This document shows positions 1 through 11,934 of a stretch of DNA of 64,000 bases, piece by piece. The position numbers and the translations under genes were made by a program. Source of the DNA: Schistosoma mansoni (taxonomy: Eukaryota; Platyhelminthes; Trematoda; Strigeidida; Schistosomatidae); contig NC_031495.1 of NCBI RefSeq assembly GCF_000237925.1, forward strand, positions 48,959,925-49,023,924, read 5' to 3'. Under the pieces are notes generated by a model. That model was given only the letters and a program-made list of their open reading frames with translations, made no database searches and was not told where the DNA came from. How positions within the stretch are numbered: position 1 is the first letter of the stretch; each line of letters opens with the position of its first letter.

Positions 1-106
1 GTGGTTGCTGGTGGTATTGTGTGTTGTATTTGTAGTTGTTTGCATTTCGAATCATGTTAGAATAGTTGGATATTTCGTTCCATCTTGTCCTATGCGTTTG
101 TTTCAG

Positions 107-691
107 GATGGTGTTTTGATGTTGGAGGCTCCAGTGAAGGTTGATCAGAACCAGTCGTTGACGCTGAACGAGTCTGGTCAGGTGGCTGTTCGACCGAAAT
201 CGGACAATCAGATTAAGGCAGTTCCTGCATCACAAGCTCTTGTTGCGAAAGGTGAGAGGAGTTGTGATTGACTTAGATGTAACATGTGTGTGTGTGTTGA
301 TGGTGATCTGGTGGGTGTGTTATTCTCGTTTGTGTGTGTTGCATTTTCATCATAACATTTGTATGTTTTCCTATCTATTTCAGGTGTTCATGGTCTGTCG
401 TATGTGGATGATGGTTCAGGTGGGAAGCGACTGCATGTTGAAGTTCCAGTGGACCCAGTGTACAAACCTGAAGACTTGTTTGTGAATGTTGACTCGAATC
501 GTGTTGTGGTTAGTGGACGTCATCATAAGCAGAAGAGTGATCAACATGGAAGGTCGAGCTCATTCGCAGAGTTCAGTCAGTCGTATGCGATTCCAGAGAC
601 AGTTGATCCGTTATCTGTTTCTGCTCAGGTAGTTGGCAATACATTGGTATTGGAGGCGCCATTGGAGAAGCAACATGCGATTACTCACTAG
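107..691 (+). CDS. p40: Sm-p40 major egg antigen, last two exons (gene enters from the left edge)
   Basis: 3' part of a p40 small heat-shock protein gene. Exon 4 is 107-251 and exon 5 is 384-691, ending in TAG; the introns have GT/AG ends and the junction splits a glycine codon (phase 1). The two exons are the same as exons 4 and 5 of the complete gene at 38809-39395: the protein is identical, and the few base differences I saw include one GT unit fewer in the intron. Exon 4 encodes the end of the first alpha-crystallin domain (LMLEAP) and the epitope PKSDNQIKAVPAS; exon 5 encodes the second domain ending in LVLEAP. Exons 1-3 must lie left of the window. The 3' UTR after 700 is unrelated to that of the other copy, so the duplication ends near the stop codon. 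An AATAAA lies at 792-797. Whether the whole gene is intact cannot be judged. Confidence 0.93.
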
Positions 692-791
692 AAGCAAAAT
701 AATACGGACTGGATTTACGATGATTCTGATGACGATGATGATGATAATAATGAGGGTGACAATCATCCTTACATGTTTGTGTTAATTTCCG

Positions 792-797
792 AATAAA
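792..797 (+). terminator. poly(A) signal of the left-edge p40 copy
   Basis: AATAAA about 100 bases after the stop codon at 691, a normal distance for a short 3' UTR. The UTR between them contains a GATGAT-type triplet run near 720-750. Confidence 0.6.
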
Positions 798-819
798 TAT
801 ATTTACTTACTTGCTGTTT

Positions 820-1890
820 GCTTTTACAACCGTGAAGTTGTGGCATGAGTCTAAGTAATTGATTGAATTGGAAAACAGGTGGTTGTTCGAGTTATATTTA
901 TGCTTTAACATTGTCATCTATCACATTAGGATTCAATGTGAAACGTGCGTTCACGAGAACGAATTTCATAATGGTTTCGGTACAATGAAGTTTGACGTGT
1001 GACGCTAACTAGTGCTCATTTTGTTCAGATGCAAATGGTCGTTTATTGACAACAACGATTGCTTATGAAGATTAGTTGCCGGTATCTGTGTGGAATACAC
1101 CCATTCAAGATTGGAATAAATTGTGGCTGAATCGGAAGGCTTAGTTCCGATGATTTTAATGGCAAGAGAATGGCTCATATGGAAGTACGGATTACCATAC
1201 ATCATGGAATTGTAGTAGACATGAGATTATCCCTCGTATGTCTACGATTGCTTTTGTTCTTCTTAACGAACTGACCATTTATCCAGACCGTTTGTGAGCC
1301 TTGGGTAATCCTAGAAGTGGATTAGTCTAGCGAAAATCTTGACCTTATATCTCGGAATTGACAGACTTTGGTCTGTAAGATCCAGTTCGTGTTGTTGTAC
1401 AACCTCGAGCGGCATGTGGATGAGAGTGATTAGACTAGCGTGTTCCTGTACATCGGAAGTTCAAAACTGTCCGTTTCACAACTAATACAGACAACCACAA
1501 AGTGGAAAGGTGAGTAACTGTCACTAGACCACCACTTATCAACTCAAGAGACTGCTCATTCTTTTTCTAATCCTTATGGAGGCCTATGATTTTAAAATAT
1601 CCGAGTGAATAAATCATGGGAAAGCCATGAATCACTGATTCAGTAATCATTCAACTGAACCAATTCATCAAATGAAACGATTAAATAGACGCGAACACCG
1701 GTCCAACGACTCTTTGGTGTTTAGCCTCTAAATGATCTCTTTTGTAAATGCTGATAAATTATAGACAGGTTCCACATTTTGTGAAATGGAACTGTAGACA
1801 TTTACGATAGTATATTGATGTTGGCTGAATCCATTAAATTTCTCATCCAAATCTCTTCGCAAACCTCCATGCAGTCAAGATGTAGAACTT
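820..1890. other. intergenic, nothing recognised
   Basis: About 1.1 kb of AT-rich single-copy-looking DNA. The open frames here are short and have no family signature, and I see no repeat shared with the rest of the window. Confidence 0.5.
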
Positions 1891-1895
1891 ATTAT

Positions 1896-2440
1896 TATTA
1901 TTTAAACACATAAATATTGGTACAAAAAAGCACCAGATAAATATGCGCCTCACAAATCTCATTTGATTTGTGTGAGGGCTGTGATACTGCTCAGGTGCCC
2001 AGACTGAAGCAGGTGGTTTTCTTAGGGGGTCACACCCCGAGCCTTTGACCTAAAGGTCTGATCCGCAAGGCAGTGGAGCATCGTGAGGAGATGCAGTCCC
2101 ATGGTAGCCGGTGACCAACAGTTGGTTCATACGCCATTCGTTCTTTCAGGATCCTGGAGCCCATGTGCACCATTGGTTTGGAATCAGGGTTTTCCAACTC
2201 CCCTAGGTGGATACTCTACACCCACCAACCTGGTTAAAGCGCCGGACATTCGCTTTTCGTCCTCTCAATTTTGTAAACAACACCCCCGCTACGAGAAGAA
2301 TGTGAGTAGGACTTCCCTGTCAGGGGCTATATATTCGCGTGGCCATGAGAGAGCATTTCGAGAGGGAGAGCGGACTCTCCCCACTCTCGGCCGTACCAGG
2401 GCATTTGGGGGCCAAGATGTAGAACAGCGTTTAAATAATT
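1896..2440 (+). repeat. interspersed repeat (copy 1) with a partial open frame
   Basis: About 545 bp, related to 62478-63015 in the same orientation. Shared landmarks are the start (AATATTGGTACAAA followed by GGCACCA in both copies), TTCTTAGGGGGTCACACCCC, and a frame beginning MRRC.PM near 2083. The two frames align over about 85 residues with many substitutions (e.g. VKAPDIRFSSS against VKGPDIHFSSS), so this is an old family of dispersed copies, GC-richer than its surroundings. It is probably a transposon segment, but I cannot assign the family. Downstream the copy joins duplicated block A at about 2519. Confidence 0.6.
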
Positions 2441-3665
2441 CAAGATAGCAGAAAAACATAAAACTTTGTTTTATACGTTTATAAAAGCATTCGGTTGCTG
2501 AATTAACTGGATTCTTATCACAGAAGATTTCCCATTTGTGTGGGAAACAAAACATAATTTTCCTGTCTAATAAACGAACAACAGTCCATTCTGAGCTTTG
2601 ACACTTATAAACAAGAAGACCACGTCAGACTACCACACACTAGTCTCGTGTGATTCTACAGCTAATCAAACAGTGAGTTTTCGTACTATTTTTGGAGACT
2701 GGCCGACATTGATCTATACGATTTCTTTATTTTCAGTTGATAATGTCGAACTCGGAAACAATACCAACATACAGTAGAGTCCACTAAGTCTAGATGGAAA
2801 ATGTCAAAAGTATCGAAAGGATCAAATTGTCTTGCTCGGAAGCAGATCATTGATTCTGCTTATATCATTACTGATAGGTTAAGAAAATGAGGACAATAAA
2901 ACAGCCATTACACACCACGACTAAGGGAGGATTGGTTAAATTACTCAAGGTATACGCAAAATATACCTGAAAGAGAAAGAAACAACATCATTTCTATTTT
3001 ATTTAGTCAATGTAGAAGAAAACAGTAAAGGTGGTGAAGTTGGAGACAGCAGTACATATGTCGAGTTTAGTATCACTCAGACACTGTTCATACTATCTAG
3101 TTGCACACCGAGTACTCATACATTCATCAATAATATTTAATTGGATATTTAATTCGAATCCAAATACTCTTGTTTTAAACACGTTCTAAAAGACAACATC
3201 GAAAAGAAAACTCTCTTCACTGAATAGTCTTCATTCTACTTCAATAATTAAAAGTCTTAAATATAGAATATGATGGTCTATAGTCAAATAAATTTGGATG
3301 GGAATTTATCACTAGAGCGATATTGAGTCATAGGTTGTTTATAAATATTCAACATTGACAGAAAGTTATGTAAAAGTCCAGAGAATCGTTGTGATAATTA
3401 GGAGTATTTGAATTATAGTACAAACTAGGGTTCTCTGAAATAACGCAGTTTAACCAAGAAGTATTAGATGAGCACAAACCAACGTATTGTATTTTGAATT
3501 CAAAATTAGTCAGTCATCAAGTACAAAGGAATCGTTCGTTCATGCAAACACCACACCAGTGAAAAATGTTCAAATGAAAATAATTTATTGAGGAGTGATA
3601 ATTAACCAACTTGAAAACCATGGAGAACAGAATAATTCAATGCTGCAATAATATCTACTTTATAA

Positions 3666-3896
3666 TTCAAACAAACTGGAAATGAGAAGTCAGTAAACAC
3701 TGTTCTGTTTCATTGGTCTTTTGAAATTGAGTTTCCAATCACAAACTGTCGATATCAGTGTGAGTGTTGTCTCCACGAACCAGAAGGTACAGATGTCCCT
3801 GAAAACTTTGACTCAGTGAGCAACAAAACTCCTTGTTCAAACACGCCAATGTTGGGACATGTGTATCAGATCGAGAAGAGGATTTGCATGCTGTAA
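3666..3896 (+). other. Cys-rich exon-like open frame, copy 1
   Basis: Stop-free frame of 77 codons without a convincing start Met. It contains FPITNCRYQCECC, then HEPEGTDVPENFD and a potential N-glycosylation site NKT. It is the counterpart of 15228-15446 and of the minus-strand frame at 36629-36829. The composition resembles the last exon of a secreted Cys-rich protein, but I recognise no family. The C-terminal end differs from the other copies because the duplication ends near 3860. Confidence 0.3.
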
Positions 3897-4146
3897 TCCA
3901 CTGAAATAAATTATCACATGCTAAGTCTATAAATTCAAGTGCTTTTGTTTTAAAAACGTCCTAAAATACAATGTTCTCATTAGTAATCTCCACGATTCCG
4001 GATTTAAGAGTCATTTCAATTGTACACTATTCCAGTTCGACTGGAACTTAAATTTCAATCGACTGGCCAATCAATGACAGAGATTGGAAAATATTTCATT
4101 GTTCAGTGATTTCGGTGAAAATGTAGTCGTTGTTTCATTTCACCGT

Positions 4147-4458
4147 TCACCAGCAACTCGTAATACATAAATATGTGCACAGTTGCTCACAGTGACCTAA
4201 ATCATATATCATCTCACACATTGATATGCATTGACAAACAATAAATATAGAGATCATCAATTGAGGAACATTCGTGTTACAAAACCCAATTTTATCATTT
4301 TCAATCGGAACATAGGTGAATGATGAACATGTGGTATTTTGATTCGAATGATCATACACACTTGGGAAGAGTGGTTGAATCAAGTATCTATGGAAATCTG
4401 TTTTGAGAAGTGGTATTTTGTTTGAGACATGAATAGTCTTAGAATAGCTGTCACACAA
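4147..4458 (-). other. orphan open frame with a Cys-rich C-terminus, copy 1
   Basis: 103 codons from a GTG, with no ATG at its head. The C-terminal half is rich in cysteine (CQCISMC, HCEQLC, YLC). The frame is identical in block copy 15903-16214, which only reflects recent duplication. Function unknown; it could be a chance frame in AT-rich DNA. Confidence 0.2.
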
Positions 4459-4994
4459 ATCATCCCTACATCATTATTGCATCGAAGGAGCTTGTTCATA
4501 CGATTGTGAGACTATATCAAACCACAAATAGTTAGTGAGTTAGAAGAATCTCTACTGATCGGTACCTCTCACGAATGTTATCTATGAAAACTAGAGAGAA
4601 ATCACAAACGTGAACAGATCATTGAAGTCACAAATTGCTACTGCAACGTCACACAGACATACATACATACATTCATACTATAAACATAAGGTGTTACAAG
4701 GCAATCAAAGAGGACATCTCGAACCATATAAACATGAGATGTAGACAAAAGAAATTTGATCAGAAGTAGAAAACGTTCGCTTACTAAACCTATCTAAATC
4801 CAGAGAACTGAATCTCCTCAGACTGAACATTGTTCAAGTCTGATGAATGATGACACGATAGACGTTGAGAGTATCAAACTGTTGGTTTGAATACCAACTC
4901 TAGATCAGTCATTAAATTATTCTCCAACCATCGAAATAATCTGTATGTGATGAGTGAGTGACTAGTTATAAAAAATCGAACACACATTTATAAT

Positions 4995-7352
4995 TTCTAA
5001 CAGTGATATCTATCTGCTTGTCCATTGTTTTCTGTCCTTGTCCCTAAAATCACCTTCACCCTTTATGTACTATAACTACTAATACGAATACCAATACTAA
5101 TAATAAAAGCACTTTTACTACTATTACGGCTACAATCAATCGGAAGTGGAATGCATGCCAGCAGAATATTGAAGGTGCACATAAGTGAAGATAATCGTTC
5201 ACGAGATAGATATTAAGAAGAGAATAATTGAAAGTTGTAACGATGGATAATTAGTAGTTGTGAAAAATAATTGGGAAGGAGTAGGTTGAAAATTTCTGGT
5301 CGTCGGTCTACACTCCATGAGGAGTGACAGACGTGAATAAGTAAGTATTTAGGTATTCAAAAAACGATAGATTGAGGGAGATATAAAGGAAGGTTAGGAC
5401 CATGTTACAATGAGGGATTGAACACACTGTGTTTTATACAGAAAGGGTAGGCTTAAATTGGTGGATAGCTACAGTCTCTGTTGTTTATACATTTTAACTT
5501 GTATTCCTTTCGAACCGATTCTTCTAACTATATGGATGAATGTCAAACAGGATTTGAGTGAAGCAGAGTGACCGGAATTAAATGGATACCACAAGATTGA
5601 GCTATTGTCTGACCGTGAAATCCTTTAGATTTACAAGCAAAGTAAATTTCTATTGCTGATAAGTGATATCGTCTAAACGAAAATTTTTATCTGAATTGTC
5701 TTTATTTGCCCTCGATTGACACAATGGGATGATTTTGATATTCGAATTTTGAACACTCAAACAAAATGCCACTATAAATCTCAGTAGTGTTGACCGAGTT
5801 CAAAGCATTCCATGTAATTGTAGGAAGTGCATCATTGACATAGTTCACTTACTAATATTTTAATGCTTTTTAATACTATCAGATGTGAATCCAGCAGTCG
5901 TTTACGTCTACCTGAAAATAACCCTGTCATTATCATATCTCTATATGTCGATTCCTAATTTCCAGTTTTAAAATTGATTATTTTCATGTATTCACACCAA
6001 CTATTTCGAGAATACTGACAAGATATCAATTAACTCAACACTCACAATACTTAATCTCATCTTTCTTATATTACAACGAATAGTTGTGAAAATAGTGATC
6101 ATTCAGTTGATGTGTCGTCGTTGAAACTAGTGTAAATTGGGAATGAAACGCTTTCAGGAATTCTTATTTCGCTGTTATTGTCCAGACATATGTATATGTT
6201 TATATATTATATTTCACATACCCACAGTACATCAAATATCACTAATAAAACAATAACTCTCATCAAGTATTTACAACCCTCAAATAAACAACCAATCTCT
6301 CAACAATATGGACACGTTTCATTCAATATCATACGATGTTTTAATCTAACTAACGGAGCGAGATCAGTGTAATATCGAGGATGTGTGATAAAAACCTTTC
6401 CGATTCTTACTAATTTCAACGTCTTATCATTCTTCTAATGATATTGATCTTGTTTGCAACATTTTCTGGGATGTTGTCCTGAAAGTGACCTTCACCTTAT
6501 CACAAACACCTCCACGCCTTACTTTCACATATTCACTGGTATTACTTAGAGCTGATTTCGATTATTTTTTAACCGTATACTTATCGTTTGTGAATAGGCA
6601 ATCAATCGATTTTGACCACCCAGTTCTGTTTTGTTTGGTGTGGAGCGTTGAGTATGTGAGTAGCAGACGTGATTTATTCTCAAGCTGACAATCAGAATGT
6701 GTGAACCTGACCGACTTCCACACGTCATAGTATTTCGTTGCTTAGTGTTGTATAGTGTACATTTGAGAACTGGTATTTCATGTTGGATGGGATCGAATTG
6801 ATTTTGCTTCCATTTGCAGTTATGGTGGCAACGAAATTTAAGCGGTTTAACAGACGATGTTACGGTGTAGTCCATTTCACACTATTATCGATTATGGTGA
6901 TTGGAAGTCTAGGGGTTTTATGGAGTTGCGAACGGGTGTGTTCCACTGTACAGTTATCTAGGTAGTGTGTTAGTTTACGTTTCCTTGTCATTACTATTTT
7001 TCTCTGTACAGTTATCTAATTAATATTTTAGTCTTTATTTCAAACAAACGAATGAGGGTTTAGAGTATTCGTAGTATTCCTAATATTTTCACCGTTGCAT
7101 TCGCCGATAGATCTTATATAAAGCACTTGTGAAAATCTGGGAGCACTGTACTACTGTTTCATTCGATTATTGGACTTCTATAATTGTTTCTGAGTAACTT
7201 GAAAACGAGTCTCACTGGTTAGTAACTTAAACCTTACCAGACACAGAGTGAGATGTATGACACTATACTTTAAAGATACGTTGATGATAGCAACATTTGA
7301 CAATTTCATCATCTAGTGGTTTGCACTATACATTATCCGTCAGTGTAGGATA
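4995..7352 (+). repeat. segmental duplication block B, copy 1
   Basis: Recurs inverted three times: 22081-24345, about 31950-33740 (matching only as far as about 6790) and about 34723-36170. Most of the shared length looks nearly identical, but 7262-7352 differs from 22081-22177 at roughly one base in ten while the flanking LTR-like stretch matches closely. That unevenness suggests gene conversion or successive duplications. It overlaps block A at 4995-5390. Confidence 0.85.
6947..7262 (-). mobile_element. LTR-like fossil repeat inside block B (copy 1)
   Basis: Reverse complement of 22178-22493, 316 bp, starting TGT and ending ACA. It carries a TATATAA box followed by AATAAA about 75 bases later, the arrangement of an LTR promoter and poly(A) signal. 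The host block was duplicated after insertion, so the copies here and at 22 and 34.8 kb are one insertion event. Treated as a fossil. Confidence 0.45.
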
Positions 7353-8221
7353 GGTTATGTTTTTATCAAATTTCTGCCTCATAAAAGTGTCAGGGAGAAC
7401 ACATTTCTACGATCTCTTCTGTGAGATCCATCATCAAGACATAAATACATCCAAAAGTTAACGAAACGGGTGCCCTAGATTCCACTGATGGCCACAATTC
7501 AAACTTGGACCAGAGAGTTAATATGAAGATATCTAGTCGTGATTCGCACACTTTGATAAAGATCGATTAAAGTTAATCCCTGGTTGTCAGTAATTCGACA
7601 ACTCAAATCTTTACGACTAACATTGTGTTCTTTTGTAGTAGTGAGAAAATATTCTGAATAAAGAGTTACGTGATTTTTATCTCAAAAATTTGCGGTTTAA
7701 GCTCATTGTATCATATGAATTTTTCACTAGTTATTACCCCAATATCTACTCGACAATTAATAGAGAAAGTTGAAAAGGACTCAGTGGCCATATTGTCTTC
7801 CGGTATCTGGTCAGTATGTGTATAATAGTCAGTTGAGATATATGGAAATAAGTAATTATGAAAATGAAAACTAGATGGTGACATGTAGAGATGTAATATG
7901 GTCAAGGTTAATTCCAGGTTAACGTCGAATAAACACTGGGTATACAAACAATATTGTGGAAACAAGTACGCACTGCAAATTAGATTGGAATAATAATATG
8001 GTTTCAATGACTGCAAGCACTGCTTCGAGCTCGATTAACTCTTAAACGTCTATATGGGTAAAATTTCGTTGAATAGTGTTGTATAGTGTACGTATGAGTA
8101 CTGGTATTCCATGTTCGATGGGAACGGGTAACGACCACCGAACAGAAAGAGAATGCTTTATGAGTTTCATTGCTAATCTCTTTTGTGAATGTAACTACTA
8201 TAAAAGTCAACAGGGAATCAG
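7353..8221. other. junction region between blocks B and C
   Basis: No gene recognised. About 8041-8210 is a diverged relative of 31840-31990 inverted, and its motif TGTTGTATAGTGTAC also occurs near 6750 in block B, so it appears to be an older paralogous piece of the same repeat system. The open frame at 7711-8016 (-) has no recognisable features. Confidence 0.4.
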
Positions 8222-10130
8222 GATACCTTGCTCATTCACTTAACAACTTTCAACCAACTCCACTCTAATTGAATTGCTACTTCTATTACATCAAATAAGA
8301 CAATGACATTATATACGAAACTAAATACATCAACATTTCTGAATAAGCATCAACCGTGAACTAACACAAACATGAAATTAATATTTTAATTATTTGTTGC
8401 TACTCCAGGACTGACAGATATTCCTTGAATGCTGTAAATATTTGGTTGACAAAACTCAATGTAACTAATTGAAGCGGATGACATAAAAATTCAAGTCAAA
8501 ATCAACTTCATTGACGATAACTGAATTCAGTTCAACCTAACTTAATTATTATCGAAAATAAAAATCACAAAGCTAACGAAAGTGTTGAGAATTTCTTGAA
8601 ATTAAAGTGGATTGAAATAAAGAAAGTTCTATAATGGACAGTTGCTAAAGAGTTATTAATATCATCCTAGTTAGTGATCAATATTGAACGAGTCCTGTCA
8701 GTCACTTTCAAATTCTGATCAATAAGTCGGGGTTGTGATAGTGCTACAGTCACATTTGAACAGAACATATATTTAAGGCTTATCATAGATTGGCTCCAAC
8801 AGGTTCTTGTTTGTTATCCAAAGGAAGATTTCAACAAGTAATCCTCATTCCGATTGCCTCATTTTCTCATTGAGAATTATAATTGGTAGATATATCCAAA
8901 CTTCCACACTGTGTCAATAATTTATTACAATACTAATGTATGAATAAATGGTCATATATGCTCTGTTCAATCTCCAATTAATTGGATCCATGTGTACTTA
9001 TGGTGACTTCATTTTTCATTACTAGTAGTATTCTCTTCGAAATCTCCAAGATGATGATAACATTTGATTCATTATGAAGTGAGTGTCGAATGCACATAAT
9101 GTAATTGCGTTGTTCACTTTGATTTGATTGATTGCTTGAACTACTGATAAAGAATTATTAAGTTTTTGCTACCATTTTCAATACAAGTATTTTTGTATGG
9201 AGTTGCTGATAAACTACGGAATATAATACTATTCTGCTTCAATTGTTGCTCTGAGTTTATTCATATTCATAGTGTGATTGAACAGTCAATCAATTTGGAA
9301 GTAGGACATATCATAGTTGAATGTTTTGATTATTAGTAGTACATTGTAAATGAATTTTATTATGATTAAACTTCACTAGAAAAATATTAACAATTATTCA
9401 CAATTGAATTCAGAAGCCTTGGTTCAGTTTACCTGAATTCGACTAACATAACTGATGAGAATTTGTTCTGCTGAAATGTTGAAATGTCAAGCAAATAAAA
9501 CTCGATTAGGTATATTCGTTTCGACCAAATGTACGCTGAAAGAGAAATCAGTCCAACCTGAACTATACTTGGTTCATGTCAGTACAGACAGCTGAATTTT
9601 CGAAACAATCCCGATATCTACCAACTATATAGTGACATTTGCTATTTCGTAAACTTTTAAGCCGTCTCAACAATCTGGAGTTGTACTCTGACTCCGAATA
9701 GTATTTGACGATAACGATATAGTTTGTAGGATTCTAGACAGGTAATCTTAAGGAAGTATTTTGCATTACCCATTTTGTTGGCATTCTACTCATTTATCAC
9801 ATTCGTCTGAATATAATAACTACAAAGACCAGATTTACTTGTGATATGTATTTCATCTCCCTTTTTGTATAATCTTTTAAATCTATACGATGTAGTTTAC
9901 CTACCTCAAGGTCTGAGTAACGAAAGAGAGCTCCCTTGAAATGTGTCTTGAGCAAATTGTAGTTCGATATGCAATTCACGTTGTTGATCACAACAGTAAT
10001 TTAAAACTCATGATACTAGATAAGTGTTGTGTCACTTCTCTTGAACGGTAAACAAAATGCACATTGAATAACACAGAAATGAAATGATAAAATATATTTC
10101 ATTTAAATAAACAAGATTATTCAGATCATA

Positions 10131-11880
10131 TCACTGTTCCAATTTATGACACTTCATCAGAGGTGCTTCCAAAACCAGCGTTTGGTCAATCACTTGAGCA
10201 GAAACAGACAATGGGTCCAGTGTTTCCGGAATTTCATATGAATGAGTGAATTTAGTATAGGAACTCGAATGATCACCATTCATGTAGTGACAACCCGAAA
10301 CCATAATTCGGTTCGAATCAACACTGATGCACAAATCTTCAGGTTTATAGATTGGATCCAATGACATTTCAACATGTAAATCTCTACCACCGTTTTCGCT
10401 TTCAACGATGGAGTAACCATGAACACCTAAGAAGAGATAAGGAAACGAGCTAAACTATAAATAACAAATGATCAAACAATAAGTGTGTAATATAAGTACA
10501 GATGTATTTGGCTCACCCTTGACTGCCAGTTTGTGAGCATTTTGAACTTGATTGTGTGATTTAGGCCGAATGGCGATCTGACCGTTATCATTGAATGTGA
10601 GTGATTGGTAGTCAGGTACATTAACTGGAGCTCCAAGCTTCAACACACCGTCCTGAAGTAAACGAATTAGCAACAGATACGTTTAATTTGTGAGTGACAA
10701 TAAACAGAACAAATGATCTCATATACAGTGTTTTGCATAACTCACACTAGTTAGACTACAATTCAATTGGTTGCGGTCGATCGATTTAGGGAGTTCGATT
10801 ACGCGACAAAATTCACGAGAACAACTGGAATCTTCCGTCTTTGTCTCCTTCTTTGCTTGTACTTTGACGTAATCGTCGGTCGATGTCACCTTGATATCCT
10901 TGGGTTCAAAGCCCTCCAAATTGAAGCACACATGAAAGTGCACCTACAAAATAAAACACACTGTTTGGTTGTCCGAGGTATTTGATGTGATTTCGTCAAA
11001 GTGTTCAATAAAAATAAGATATGAATTCTCACCTTCCCATCTTCACCTATTTCATAGGCATCCTTAAGATAATCGCTTATTGAGCCTATCGAATGCACTT
11101 GATTATCACGAATCTGGTCACGCATGTCTTGCATTTGACGCTCCATTTGATCCATAAGTAAAATAGGGTCACAAGTCCCCACGAGACCATATGTACTTAG
11201 CGGCTGCAATGTGAAGAAGAACAAAGAGAAATCATTGTTAGGTACATTTTAGCTTGTCGAGAAAGAGATACATTTAAATTTTAGAAATGCACATGGTTAT
11301 GAGGATTCAAGGCATGAAAAACCTGTCAAATCTTTTGTTTAAAAGATGTTGAACCTAAATTGAAACATCATAAGTTTCAAAACACTGAGTATGTTGAGCT
11401 GTCACTCAAACGAGTTTTTGAGTATTAAATAGGTCAACTACAAAACAACCGGTCACTAATGAAGGATATACTGTTTCTTCATTAACATTTGTTTTCGAGA
11501 ATTAGTGATACAATGTAAATCGCTAAACGTTCGTTAATATTCCTCAGATACCTACACTTTTAATGACTCTAGTTTTCGTCCCACTTTTCTGCTAAAGATC
11601 GTGTAGCTTAACACATGAAGCGATGAGAAAACGTTCACAACAAACTCACCAATAGTACAAACATTCCTTGTCTCAAACGTCGAATTCGATCATTCCAGCT
11701 TTTCCACGACGAATCAATCCAACCATTTAATCGTTCCGGCCATTCATCAGTATATAACTCAATGGAGCCATCACCATTTTTATGTTCCAAAGTTCTTAAC
11801 AAATCACGTCTTTGTTTCTCAAACGTACGGTTTTCGCAATTTACGGGAATACTGACAACCTCATGCTTTTCATCTGGCAT
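10131..11880 (-). CDS. p40-family small heat-shock protein, complete diverged paralog
   Basis: Five-exon gene on the minus strand: exon 1 11880-11650, exon 2 11203-11033, exon 3 10943-10746, exon 4 10652-10517, exon 5 10426-10131. All introns are GT..AG (446, 89, 93, 90 nt) with phases 0,0,0,1, as in p40. The product is 343 residues. The N-terminus keeps the family signature SIPVN..N.TFEKQRRDLL and WIDSSWKSW; domain 1 ends in LKLGAP, domain 2 in LVLEAPL. Exon 4 is three codons shorter than in p40, and the epitope region reads PKSHNQVQNAHK, so the p40 epitope is absent. Expected role: ATP-independent chaperone of the cytosol or egg. A TATA-like box lies about 50 bases upstream of the ATG. No perfect heat-shock element was seen in the first 300 bases upstream. 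Confidence 0.92.
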
Positions 11881-11924
11881 TTTATAAGTGCACTAGTAAA
11901 AGCTAGTGAAAATATCAAAGCTCT

Positions 11925-11934
11925 GATTTTTATA
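11925..11934 (-). promoter_or_regulatory. TATA-like box of the minus-strand p40 paralog
   Basis: Reads TATAAAAATC on the minus strand, 45-55 bases before the ATG at 11880, which would place transcription start just ahead of the ATG and leave a very short 5' UTR. The inverted right-arm copy has lost this segment. Confidence 0.45.

Larger units (their letters stand above)
2519..5390 (+). repeat. segmental duplication block A, copy 1
   Basis: Repeated in the same orientation at 14407-16935. Near-identical stretches are 2519-3155 with 14407-15215, 3653-3860 with 15218-15425, and about 3940-5135 with 15690-16897. The copies differ by indels: copy 2 has about 170 extra bases near 14950-15118, and lacks what lies at 5140-5352 in copy 1. 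Part of the block (about 3360-3720) also recurs inverted at about 24735-25080. The block carries exon-like open frames listed separately. Confidence 0.85.

Noticed and set aside
2083-2448. Host gene starting MRRCSPM
   Set aside because: It lies within a dispersed repeat present again at 62478-63015, so it is a mobile-element frame.
6178-6372. Open frame MSRHMY in block B
   Set aside because: Short, low complexity, no start context; repeated only because the block is duplicated.
7711-8016. 101-codon minus-strand frame
   Set aside because: Tyr/Ser/Phe-rich translation of AT-rich DNA with no copy elsewhere and no domain.
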